A stretch of DNA of 10,321 nt from Schlegelella_A sp031360885 (GCA_031360885.1 JANMCC010000062.1:1-10321); one strand, 5' to 3'; shown: positions 1 through 7,404, counted from the stretch's first letter. The notes: generated by a model from the letters alone, not told the origin. Numbers and translations are program-made.

Positions 1-4
1 CCCC

Positions 5-946
5 ATGACCGCCATTTCCCCGTCCGCCGAGGCCGATGCCGTTGGGCCGACCGAGCAACCCGCTCCCGCCTGCGTGATGAGCTTCAACGTCAGCGACCCG
101 AGCGGCGCCGGCGGATCGGCCGGCGACGTGGCGACGATCGCGGCGATGGGCGCGCACGCGCTGCCGGTGATCACCAGCATCGTCATGCGCGACACCGCCG
201 AGATCTTCGATCACCACGCGATCGAGGCCGACCTGATCGTCGAGCAGGCGAGGAGCGTGCTCGAGGACGTGACCATCGCCGCCTGGAAGGTGGGCTTTCT
301 CGGCTCGACCGAGGGCGTGAGCGCGGTCGCCGAGATCCTCGCCGACTATCCCGACGTGCCCCTGGTCGCCTACCTGCCGAACCTCGCCTGGGTCGAGGAA
401 GACGAGCAGCAGTCGTACCTCGAGGCCTTTCGCGAGCTCGTGCTCCCGCAGACCGAGGTGCTGGTCGGCAGCCACCAGACGCTCTCCGATTTCCTCCTCC
501 CCGACTGGGCCGGCGAGCGCCCGCCGTCGTCGCGCGAGATCGCCATCGCCGCCAGCAAGCACGGCACCCGCTACGTCCTGGTGACCAGCGTGCCCCTGCC
601 CGACCAGTTCCTCGACAACGTCCTCGCCAATGCCCAGGGGGCGATCACCGGCGAGAAGTTCGAGCGCTTCGAGACCACCTTCGTCGGCGCCGGCGAAACC
701 CTCTCGGCCGGCCTGGCGGCGCTGCTCGCCACCGGCGTCGACCTGCATGCCGCGGTCGGCGAGGCGCTGGCCTTCCTGGACCAGGCGCTCGACGCGGGCT
801 TCCGGCCCGGCATGGGCAACGTCATCCCCGACCGGTTCTTCGGGGCCCGGCCCGAGGAAGACGAGGAGGGCGCCGTCCCCGGCGAGGCCGAGCCCGGCGA
901 GGCCGATGGCGCGACCGCGCCGCGAAATCCGCGCCATGTCCACTAA
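5..946 (+). CDS. thiD: ThiD-like hydroxymethylpyrimidine/phosphomethylpyrimidine kinase, divergent
   Basis: Ribokinase-fold kinase, 313 residues, of the ThiD family. Canonical members phosphorylate hydroxymethylpyrimidine (phosphate) in the cytoplasm for thiamine synthesis. The N-terminal substrate-site motif SDPSGAGGSAGD lies at residues 30-41, followed by the family-typical stretch MGAHALPVITSI (48-59). The C-terminal anion-hole loop is GAGETLSAG (228-236). Oddities: the base position, usually Cys in ThiD or Asp in the wider fold, is Glu231. The usual DPV segment is AYLPNLAW (122-129), and the usual TPN motif is replaced near VGSHQTL (154-160). I recall a similar divergent betaproteobacterial group beside hemL, so this is probably a subfamily and its substrate is less certain than the fold. 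The first 24 residues precede the conserved core; ATG at 77 (Met25) is an alternative start. The last 30 residues are acidic, low-complexity and contain a tandem PGEAE/PGEAD repeat. It overlaps hemL by 11 bases. Confidence 0.8.
   Translation: MTAISPSAEADAVGPTEQPAPACVMSFNVSDPSGAGGSAGDVATIAAMGAHALPVITSIVMRDTAEIFDHHAIEADLIVEQARSVLEDVTIAAWKVGFLGSTEGVSAVAEILADYPDVPLVAYLPNLAWVEEDEQQSYLEAFRELVLPQTEVLVGSHQTLSDFLLPDWAGERPPSSREIAIAASKHGTRYVLVTSVPLPDQFLDNVLANAQGAITGEKFERFETTFVGAGETLSAGLAALLATGVDLHAAVGEALAFLDQALDAGFRPGMGNVIPDRFFGARPEEDEEGAVPGEAEPGEADGATAPRNPRHVH
878..906 (+). repeat. 15-base tandem repeat in the thiD-like 3' end
   Basis: CCCGGCGAGGCCGA occurs at 878-891 and again at 893-906, a period of 15 bases. 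It encodes PGEAE-PGEAD in the acidic tail and looks like a recent in-frame duplication. Confidence 0.7.
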
Positions 947-2231
947 CGCCGAGCTGTTCGAGCGCGCCCGGCGCGTCATCCCCGGCGGCGTCAATTCGCC
1001 TGTGCGCGCCTTTCGCGCCGTCGGCGGCACGCCGCGCTTCATCGCCCGGGCCGAAGGGCCGTACCTGTTCGACGCCGAGGGCAAGCGCTACATCGACTAC
1101 ATCGGCTCGTGGGGGCCGATGATCCTCGGCCACCGACACCCTGCGGTGGAGGAAGCGGTGCACCGCGCGGTCGACCAGGGCCTCTCGTTCGGCGCCCCGA
1201 CCGAGCGCGAGATCGAGCTCGCCGAGGAGATCCTGCGTCACGTGCCGAGCATGGAGCAGCTCCGGCTGGTGAGCTCGGGCACCGAAGCGGCGATGAGCGC
1301 GCTGCGCCTGGCGCGCGGCGCGACCGGCCGCGACATGATCGTCAAGTTCGAGGGCTGCTACCACGGCCACGCCGACGCCCTGCTGGTCAAGGCCGGCTCG
1401 GGCCTGGCGACCTTCGGCCACCCGACCAGCGCCGGCGTTCCCGCGGCGGTGGTGCAGCACACGCTGGTCCTCGAATACAACAACGTCGCCCAGCTCGACG
1501 AGGCCTTCGACCTGCACGGCGCGAAGATCGCGTGCGTCATGATCGAGCCGATCGCCGGCAACATGAACTTCGTGCGCGCCGCGCTGCCCTTCATGCAGCG
1601 CCTGCGCGAGCTGTGCAGCAGGCACGGCGCCCTGCTCGTGTTCGACGAGGTCATGACCGGCTTTCGCGTCGGCCTCGGCGGCGCCCAGGCGCTCTACGCC
1701 CAGGCGCTGCCCGGCTTCGCACCCGACCTCAGCGTGTTCGGCAAGGTCATCGGCGGCGGCATGCCGCTCGCGGCCTTCGGCGGCAAGCGCGCAGTGATGG
1801 AGCAGCTGGCGCCGCTCGGACCGGTCTACCAGGCGGGCACGCTCTCCGGCAACCCGGTCGCCACCGCCTGCGGCCTGGCGACCCTGCGCGAGATCGCCCG
1901 GCCCGGGTTCTTCGAGGCGCTCGCGGCGCGCACCCGCCAGCTCGTCGCCGGCCTGCTCGCGGCGGCCGAAGGCGCCGGCGTGGCGATGTGCGGCGACAGC
2001 GAAGGCGGCATGTTCGGCTTCTTCTTCGCCACCGACTTGCCGCAGAAGTACGGCGAGGTGATGGCCACCGACTCGGCGCGCTTCAACCGCTTCTTCCACG
2101 CCATGCTCGACCGCGGCGTGTACCTCGCCCCGGCCCTGTACGAAGCCGGGTTCGTCAGCGCGGCGCACGGCGAGAGCGAGCTCGCGGCCACGCTCGCCGC
2201 GGCCCGGGAAAGCCTGCGCCTGGCCGACTGA
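936..2231 (+). CDS. hemL: Glutamate-1-semialdehyde 2,1-aminomutase
   Basis: PLP-dependent class III aminotransferase-fold enzyme of 431 residues, close to the family's usual 425-430. It converts glutamate-1-semialdehyde to 5-aminolevulinate in the C5 route to heme and other tetrapyrroles, in the cytoplasm. Visible signatures: ELFERARRVIPGGVNSPVRA at 6-25, the PLP phosphate-binding SSGTEA at 113-118, GCYHGHAD at 140-147, FDEVMTGFR at 236-244 (Asp237 faces the PLP ring nitrogen in the family), and VFGKVIGGGMPLAAFGG with the Schiff-base Lys270. The ATG at 936 gives the canonical N-terminus. There is no clear Shine-Dalgarno sequence, but the gene starts 11 bases inside the thiD-like gene, so translational coupling is likely. 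CGAAAT lies seven bases before the ATG and could be a weak internal -10. Nothing is truncated and no key residue is missing. Confidence 0.97.
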   Translation: MSTNAELFERARRVIPGGVNSPVRAFRAVGGTPRFIARAEGPYLFDAEGKRYIDYIGSWGPMILGHRHPAVEEAVHRAVDQGLSFGAPTEREIELAEEILRHVPSMEQLRLVSSGTEAAMSALRLARGATGRDMIVKFEGCYHGHADALLVKAGSGLATFGHPTSAGVPAAVVQHTLVLEYNNVAQLDEAFDLHGAKIACVMIEPIAGNMNFVRAALPFMQRLRELCSRHGALLVFDEVMTGFRVGLGGAQALYAQALPGFAPDLSVFGKVIGGGMPLAAFGGKRAVMEQLAPLGPVYQAGTLSGNPVATACGLATLREIARPGFFEALAARTRQLVAGLLAAAEGAGVAMCGDSEGGMFGFFFATDLPQKYGEVMATDSARFNRFFHAMLDRGVYLAPALYEAGFVSAAHGESELAATLAAARESLRLAD

Positions 2232-2281
2232 CGCCGCGCGCCGACGACGGGCGATGCCATCTGCCGGGGCGCGGCCCGGGC

Positions 2282-3172
2282 TCAGGTTCCGGGCACCCAG
2301 TCGGTCGGGTACTTCCAGAGATCCCTGAGCAGGTAGTTGATCGGAATGTTCAGCGCCGTGTTCTTCGGCGGAATCGGCGCGGCGAACCAGCGCTCGTACA
2401 CCGGGTAGACCTCGCGGCTGACGATGAGCCGCTTCATCTCGTCGTCGATGAGCTGCTTGAATTCCGGGTCGGCCTTCGACAGCATGACGGCGAGCGGCTC
2501 GACCGTCAGGAACTTGCCGACGACCTTGAGCCGCGACGGATCGTTGCGGCCGGCGCGCAGCCCGTAGAGCAGCACGTCGTCCATGGCGAAGCCGTCGGCC
2601 TCGCCCTTCTCGACCATGTCCACCGCCTTCGCGTGGTCGGCGACCTCGAGGATGGTGATGCCGAGCAGCCGGTCCTTGTTGGCGGTGGTGATCGCCTTCA
2701 GCGGCGTCGTGCCCGTGGTCGAGACGAGCTTCTTGCCCTGGAACTCGCGCAGGTCGGAGATGGGCGAATCGGCGCGCACCAGGTAGCGCGCGCCGGTCAC
2801 GAAGTGCGGCACCGTGAAGGCGACCTTCTCCCGCCGCTCGGCGTTGTTGGTGGTCGATCCGCATTCGAGGTCGGCGCGCCGGTCGACGATCGCGGCCAGG
2901 CGATCGGCCGGCGTCACCTTGACGAACTCGACGGCGAGCGCGCGCAGGCCGAGCCTGACCTTGACCGCCTCGGCGAGGCGCTTGCACAGGTCGACGGCGT
3001 AGCCGACCGGCTTGCCCGATTCGTCGAGAAACGAGAACGGAACCGACGACTCCCGATGGGCGATGACGATCTTGCCGCGGTTGCGGATGTCGTCGAGCAC
3101 CGTGCCCGCGCTGGCCTGCGAAGCGATGCTGGCCAGCACTGCGGCGACGAGAAGATGACTGACAACGCGCAC
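2282..3172 (-). CDS. Glutamate/aspartate-type ABC transporter substrate-binding protein
   Basis: Periplasmic family 3 solute-binding protein of 296 residues, resembling GltI (glutamate/aspartate). It has a signal peptide (1-22, ending ASA before Gly23), then VLDDIRNRGKIVIAHRESSVPFSF with the start of lobe 1. GYAVDLCKRLAEAV is at 58-71, and the signature LECGSTTNNAERREKVAF at 102-119 is highly typical of GltI-like proteins. The second lobe includes STTGTTPLKA (151-160) and GEADGFAMDDVLLYGL (190-205). The C-terminus PPKNTALN (268-275) also matches the family. The start codon is GTG, supported by a GAAGGG ribosome site seven bases upstream. No permease or ATPase gene is adjacent, so it is an orphan here and may serve a transporter encoded elsewhere or act as a sensory ligand binder. 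It converges on hemL with a 50-base gap and is divergent from the PhnD-like gene. The exact ligand is inferred. Confidence 0.9.
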   Translation of the reverse strand: MRVVSHLLVAAVLASIASQASAGTVLDDIRNRGKIVIAHRESSVPFSFLDESGKPVGYAVDLCKRLAEAVKVRLGLRALAVEFVKVTPADRLAAIVDRRADLECGSTTNNAERREKVAFTVPHFVTGARYLVRADSPISDLREFQGKKLVSTTGTTPLKAITTANKDRLLGITILEVADHAKAVDMVEKGEADGFAMDDVLLYGLRAGRNDPSRLKVVGKFLTVEPLAVMLSKADPEFKQLIDDEMKRLIVSREVYPVYERWFAAPIPPKNTALNIPINYLLRDLWKYPTDWVPGT

Positions 3173-3179
3173 CGGCGAA

Positions 3180-3185
3180 CCCTTC
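3180..3185 (-). promoter_or_regulatory. Ribosome binding site for the GTG-started binding protein
   Basis: Read on the minus strand this is GAAGGG, seven bases before the GTG at 3172. It supports the unusual start codon, which also places the signal peptide correctly. Confidence 0.65.
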
Positions 3186-3207
3186 GACTGAAGCTGAACC
3201 GGCGCGG

Positions 3208-3213
3208 ATTATC
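3208..3213 (-). promoter_or_regulatory. Candidate -10 box for the glutamate-type binding protein
   Basis: The minus strand reads GATAAT, five of six matches to TATAAT, in a very GC-rich spacer. Transcription would start near 3200, giving a leader of about 28 bases that holds the GAAGGG ribosome site. No convincing -35 is seen. Confidence 0.35.
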
Positions 3214-3243
3214 GGGTGGCCTCCGGCCGAACGCGGGGTCGAG

Positions 3244-3269
3244 CGCTGCACGGCGTCGCCGTTGCAGCG
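3244..3269. repeat. Interrupted inverted repeat in the divergent promoter region
   Basis: Arms CGCTGCACGGCG (3244-3255) and CGCCGT-T-GCAGCG (3257-3269) are complementary over 12 bases, except for one extra T at 3263, around a one-base centre. It lies between the candidate -10 boxes of the two divergent binding-protein genes, so an operator for a dimeric regulator is plausible. No regulator gene is nearby. Confidence 0.5.
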
Positions 3270-3312
3270 AATTTCGCACGCAACCGGGACCGAAGCGATG
3301 GGTCGCAGCTTG

Positions 3313-3318
3313 CACAAT
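3313..3318 (+). promoter_or_regulatory. Candidate -10 box for the PhnD-like gene
   Basis: CACAAT is followed after six bases by an A at 3325, the expected transcription start. The resulting leader of 19 bases contains GAGGAA (3335-3340). The same TTGCACAAT string occurs before mpl. No good -35 is visible. Confidence 0.4.
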
Positions 3319-3334
3319 GCGCGCATCCGTCCGT

Positions 3335-3340
3335 GAGGAA
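3335..3340 (+). promoter_or_regulatory. Ribosome binding site of the PhnD-like gene
   Basis: GAGGAA lies three bases before the ATG at 3344, slightly close but the only purine-rich match. It favours 3344 over an in-frame ATG at 3317, which falls inside the candidate -10 box. Confidence 0.5.
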
Positions 3341-3343
3341 TTC

Positions 3344-4159
3344 ATGCCGCACCGTACCCTCCGCGCGTTCCTGGCTCTGGCTCTCTTCTGCGTGGCGACC
3401 GCGTCGCATGCGCTCGTGTTCGCCATCAACGAGGGCGTGACCTACCGCGTCACCAACGACGAGATCCGGGCCAAGTACGCCGCCCTCGCCGCCGACCTCG
3501 GCAAGCTTCTCAAGCAGCCGGTCACGGTCGAGCCGATCGGCGACTACCCGACGCTGCGCAAGGGCCTGGCGTCGCGCGAGTACGACCTCGCCTTCGTCCA
3601 CGCCGCGCATCTCTCGGTGCTGGCCATGCGCGACTCGGGCTACAAGCTGCTCGCCGTGACCAAGGGCTACCAGAACTACACCGCCAACTTCCTGGTGCGC
3701 GCCGACTCGCCTTTCAAGACGCTCGCCGACCTGAAGGGCACGAGCGTCGGCGCGCCCGACGAGGATTCGATCACCTCCTGGATGGTTCGGGCGACGCTGC
3801 GCGACGCCCTCGGCGATGCCAAGCAGGTCTCGCTGGTCTACACCCGCTACCAGGACGCCGTGCCCTTCTTCGTCGAGCACGGGCTGACCCGCTCCGGGGC
3901 GACGGCGGCGAACTCCGTCGTCAAGGCCTGGTCCGCGCAGGGCGGGCGCATCCTCGCCAAGTCGCGGCCGGTACCGATCAAGCACATGCTCGCCAGCTCG
4001 TCGCTCAGCGCCGAGCAGGTGCAGAAGGTGCGCGAATACCTGCTCGGCCTCGACGCGACCGAAGAGGGCCGCAAGAAGCTCGAGCCGACCAAGTACGAGG
4101 GCTTCGCGCCCTATGCCGAGCCCGACATGCTGGCGATCGGCAAGTGGCTCGGCCTCTAG
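3344..4159 (+). CDS. Phosphate/phosphonate-type (PhnD-like) substrate-binding protein
   Basis: Secreted periplasmic binding protein of 271 residues, of the PhnD-like phosphate/phosphite/phosphonate family. The signal peptide spans 1-23 and ends ASHA; the Cys at 16 is not in a good lipobox, so signal peptidase I cleavage is more likely than a lipoprotein. Lobe 1 carries VTVEPIGDYPTLRKGLASREYDLAFVHAAHL (roughly 60-90), the classic region that senses oxyanion ligands. The hinge segment is FLVRADSPFKTLADLKGTSVGAPDEDS (116-142), and TAANSVVKAW (187-196) belongs to lobe 2. At 271 residues it is a little shorter than typical PhnD, as in many orphan members. There are no phnC or phnE genes here, so the ligand is not fixed; these orphans can bind other small anions or feed sensor proteins. 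It converges on the DUF6152-like gene with only ten bases between stops. Confidence 0.85.
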   Translation: MPHRTLRAFLALALFCVATASHALVFAINEGVTYRVTNDEIRAKYAALAADLGKLLKQPVTVEPIGDYPTLRKGLASREYDLAFVHAAHLSVLAMRDSGYKLLAVTKGYQNYTANFLVRADSPFKTLADLKGTSVGAPDEDSITSWMVRATLRDALGDAKQVSLVYTRYQDAVPFFVEHGLTRSGATAANSVVKAWSAQGGRILAKSRPVPIKHMLASSSLSAEQVQKVREYLLGLDATEEGRKKLEPTKYEGFAPYAEPDMLAIGKWLGL

Positions 4160-4169
4160 GACTGGCGCG

Positions 4170-4640
4170 TCAGGCGGGCGACGAGCGCAGGCCGTAGGCC
4201 TTGCCGTCGACGAACAAGTACTCGACCCGCATCACCGCCTCGCCCTTCTCCGCCGGGAAGGTGTAGCCGATCGCGGCGACCGCCTGCCCCGGCTTGATCT
4301 CCGCCACCTTCCAGGCCTCCATCCGCGTCAGCGGCGCGAGCTCCAGCTCCCAGACGGCGTCCTTGCGCGTCGGCAAGCGGGCCGCGGCGAGCACGCGCGG
4401 CGCATCGACGCTCGCCGACTGCGCCGGCACCGATCGCTTCGCCAGGTCGGCCGGCAAGGCGAAGCCGGGCGCGAGGCGCAGCTTCAGCTCGGCGTGCGGG
4501 TTGCGCCAGACCACGCTCTCCGCCTTGCCTTCGAGGTAGAGCGGCTTGTCCTGGTCGAAGCCGCCCCAGCCGTGGTGGGCGCGGGCCAGCGTCGGCAGCA
4601 ATCCGGCGGCGGACAGGGCGAGGACGTGGCGGCGTTGCAT
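4170..4640 (-). CDS. DUF6152-like secreted small protein
   Basis: Protein of 156 residues matching my recollection of the DUF6152 family; function unknown. Residues 1-21 form a signal peptide with twin arginines (QRRHVLALSAAGLLPTLARA), a weak Tat-like pattern, and likely cleavage after ARA. The mature protein would then begin His-His-Gly-Trp. The rest is a compact, beta-rich looking domain with WRNPHAELKL (45-54), EAWKVAEIKPGQAV (108-121) and RVEYLFVDGKAYGLRS (138-153). The ATG at 4640 has a strong ribosome site (AAAGGAA) eight to nine bases upstream. An alternative ATG at 4673 overlaps the upstream gene's stop as ATGA but has no ribosome site. It is the second gene of a two-gene unit with the DUF6644-like membrane protein, which suggests a joint role at the envelope. 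Metal binding through the N-terminal histidines is only a guess. Confidence 0.8.
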   Translation of the reverse strand: MQRRHVLALSAAGLLPTLARAHHGWGGFDQDKPLYLEGKAESVVWRNPHAELKLRLAPGFALPADLAKRSVPAQSASVDAPRVLAAARLPTRKDAVWELELAPLTRMEAWKVAEIKPGQAVAAIGYTFPAEKGEAVMRVEYLFVDGKAYGLRSSPA

Positions 4641-4647
4641 GGGGCGA

Positions 4648-4654
4648 TTCCTTT
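4648..4654 (-). promoter_or_regulatory. Ribosome binding site deciding the DUF6152-like start
   Basis: The minus strand reads AAAGGAA, well spaced from the ATG at 4640. It argues against the in-frame ATG at 4673, although that one would overlap the preceding stop codon as ATGA. Confidence 0.65.
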
Positions 4655-4669
4655 CGGCGGGCGGCGGGC

Positions 4670-5086
4670 TCATTTGTAGGCGATCCAGCGACCGCAGACG
4701 ACGATCGCGATCCATAGCCCCAGCGAGAGCGCGGTCTGCACACGCGCACGCCGGTCGTCGCGGCGCGAGCCGCCGCGCGAATGGAAGTCGAGCGCGTTCA
4801 GCCCGGCCACCGCGATCAGCGCCATCTTCCAGACGAACGCCTTGTTGGCGATCATCTCCTCGAACTGGCTGACGAACATCACCAGGCCGCTGGCCGCGGC
4901 GAGGACGAAACCGGCGCCGGTGATCGGCAAGGCGAGCCGGGCCAACGCCCCCAGGTCGATCGCCCGGCCCAGGCCCCAGACCCGCATCTCGAAGACGACC
5001 AGGCTGCCGAGCAGCAGGCCGACGCCGACGATGTGCACGGCCTCGAGCGCCGGGTAGACGAATGGCACGGTCGTGACCCAGTTCAT
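4670..5086 (-). CDS. Four-helix membrane protein, DUF6644-like
   Basis: Inner-membrane protein of 138 residues with four likely transmembrane helices at about 12-33, 47-71, 82-100 and 118-136. Helix 1 contains His18 (PALEAVHIVGVGLLLGS) and His102 sits just after helix 3, a spacing that recalls CopD-like or heme-binding membrane proteins, though this is not proof. The basic loop at 104-115 (RGGSRRDDRRAR) suggests a cytoplasmic face. I recognise it as similar to proteins labelled DUF6644, which often sit beside DUF6152 proteins; the function is not known. The ATG at 5086 is preceded by GAGAAT and exactly six bases, so the transcript may be leaderless; no well-spaced ribosome site is seen. It is divergent from mpl across 61 bases and leads a two-gene unit. 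Confidence 0.8.
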   Translation of the reverse strand: MNWVTTVPFVYPALEAVHIVGVGLLLGSLVVFEMRVWGLGRAIDLGALARLALPITGAGFVLAAASGLVMFVSQFEEMIANKAFVWKMALIAVAGLNALDFHSRGGSRRDDRRARVQTALSLGLWIAIVVCGRWIAYK

Positions 5087-5092
5087 GCCCTG

Positions 5093-5098
5093 ATTCTC
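5093..5098 (-). promoter_or_regulatory. Candidate -10 box for the DUF6644-like gene
   Basis: The minus strand reads GAGAAT, then six bases, then the ATG. The predicted transcription start would coincide with the start codon. The layout is the same as at mpl and lpxC. Confidence 0.35.
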
Positions 5099-5110
5099 GC
5101 CTCGGCATTT

Positions 5111-5126
5111 CGCCCGGACCCGGGCG
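5111..5126. repeat. Perfect short palindrome in the mpl divergent spacer
   Basis: CGCCCGG and CCGGGCG are perfect complements around AC. The element lies midway between the two candidate -10 boxes and covers where both -35 regions would fall. It could be a shared operator, or a chance event in GC-rich DNA. Confidence 0.45.
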
Positions 5127-5135
5127 CAGGTCTTG

Positions 5136-5141
5136 CACAAT
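5136..5141 (+). promoter_or_regulatory. Candidate -10 box for mpl
   Basis: CACAAT is followed by six bases and the mpl ATG at 5148, so the transcript may begin at or next to the start codon. No ribosome site is visible between them, which fits a leaderless start. Confidence 0.45.
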
Positions 5142-5147
5142 CGGCCG

Positions 5148-6532
<1,385 letters not shown>

Positions 6533-6536
<4 letters not shown>

Positions 6537-7147
6537 GCGGGCCGCCGCGCGCAGCGGCGCCCGGCGCGCCGGTCACGCACCTGCTCTACCTGCACGGCTT
6601 TCGCTCGTCGCCGCGCTCGACCAAGGCGCAGCGCATGCAGGCCTGGGTGCAGGCGCACCGGCCCGACCTGCAATGGCTCTGCCCGCAGCTTCCGCCTTCG
6701 CCGCAGAGGGCGATCGACGGCCTCTTCGCCGCCATCGCCGGCTGGCCGCAGGAAAGCATGGCTGTGATCGGCAGCTCGCTCGGCGGCTTCTACGCGACCG
6801 TCGTCGCCGAGCGCACCGGCTGCCGCGCCGTGCTGCTCAATCCGGCCGTCGAGCCGGCGCGCGACCTCGCCGCCCACATCGGCGAGCAGACCGCCTGGCA
6901 CGGCGACGCGCGCTTCTTCTTTCGCGCCGAGTTCATCGACGAGCTTCGCGCGCTGGCGCCGCCGGCGCGCCTCACCCGGCCGGGGCGCTACTTCGCGGTG
7001 ATCGCCAAGGGCGACGAGCTGCTGTCGTGGCGGGAGATGAGCGGCCGCTACGCCGGCTCGCCGATGCGCCTGATCGAGGGCAGCGACCACGCGCTGTCGG
7101 ACTTCGAGACCTGGCTGCCCGAGGTCACCGGCTTCCTCGGCCTGTGA
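6533..7147 (+). CDS. yqiA: YqiA-like alpha/beta-hydrolase esterase
   Basis: Small alpha/beta-hydrolase of 204 residues in the YqiA family of cytoplasmic esterases, whose natural substrate is not settled. It has the oxyanion segment YLHGFRSSPRSTKA (19-32), the nucleophile elbow GSSLGG (80-85, Ser82), the acid Asp161 in IAKGDELLSW (157-166), and the base His186 in EGSDHALSDF (182-191). The catalytic triad is therefore complete. The start is a GTG whose last bases form the mpl stop (GTGA), a four-base overlap typical of translational coupling; no ribosome site or better start exists before the conserved core at residue 15. The N-terminal 14 residues are Pro/Ala-rich and not conserved. It probably shares the mpl transcript. 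Its stop codon lies in the loop of a hairpin at 7135-7155. Confidence 0.9.
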
Positions 7148-7155
7148 GGCCGAGG
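7135..7155. terminator. Hairpin between convergent genes, possible bidirectional terminator
   Basis: CCTCGGCC and GGCCGAGG form a perfect eight-base stem with a five-base loop, TGTGA, which contains the yqiA-like stop codon. It sits where two convergent transcripts meet (the next gene ends at 7161). There is no T-run on either side, so intrinsic termination is uncertain. Confidence 0.4.
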
Positions 7156-7160
7156 GGCGC

Positions 7161-7373
7161 TCACTTGCCCCAGTGCCAGATCGTCCAGATCACCCGGCCC
7201 CAGACTTCGACGTTGAACCAGAACAGCCCGATCAGCCAGACCCAGTGACGAAAGCGCCGGGCGCGCTGGAGCCAGAGCTGGGCGTCGAAGGCGACGAAGA
7301 GAACGAAGCTGAGCGTCGCGCCGATCACGAAGAACGCGCCGAGGACACCGAGGATCCAGCGAAAGACGATCAT
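7161..7373 (-). CDS. Tryptophan-rich 70-residue membrane protein, unknown
   Basis: I do not recognise a family. The 70-residue product has two likely membrane helices, about 5-29 and 43-58, separated by a basic loop (QRARRFRH, 36-43). Nine of 70 residues are Trp, eight of them in the second half, with a C-terminus ending TIWHWGK. Such Trp clusters often lie at the membrane interface. The ATG at 7373 follows the lpxC stop by 31 bases on the same strand, so the gene is probably the last of the ftsA-ftsZ-lpxC unit or is read from lpxC. No ribosome site is apparent, which lowers confidence in the exact start. It converges on the yqiA-like gene with 13 bases between stops. An envelope role is inferred only from position and hydrophobicity. 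Confidence 0.65.
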   Translation of the reverse strand: MIVFRWILGVLGAFFVIGATLSFVLFVAFDAQLWLQRARRFRHWVWLIGLFWFNVEVWGRVIWTIWHWGK

Positions 7374-7404
7374 GCGCGGGGCGGCCGCGAGGCCACGGAC
7401 GCAC

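Noticed and set aside
2263..2279. Terminator hairpin between hemL and the convergent binding-protein gene
   Set aside because: Only a five-base stem (CCGGG/CCCGG) with no T-run; such matches are common by chance in DNA this GC-rich.
822..3326. Open frame of 834 codons on the minus strand across hemL
   Set aside because: It is antisense to hemL and runs through the GltI-like gene in another frame. Its composition is Arg/Ala/Gly-rich without motifs; long antisense frames are expected at this GC content.
3317..3343. Earlier in-frame ATG for the PhnD-like gene at 3317
   Set aside because: It overlaps the CACAAT box, has no ribosome site, and would add nine residues before a normal signal peptide.
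5133..5147. TTG start five codons upstream of mpl
   Set aside because: Mpl proteins begin at the MHLHVLGICG motif; the TTG falls in the candidate -10 box and has no ribosome site.
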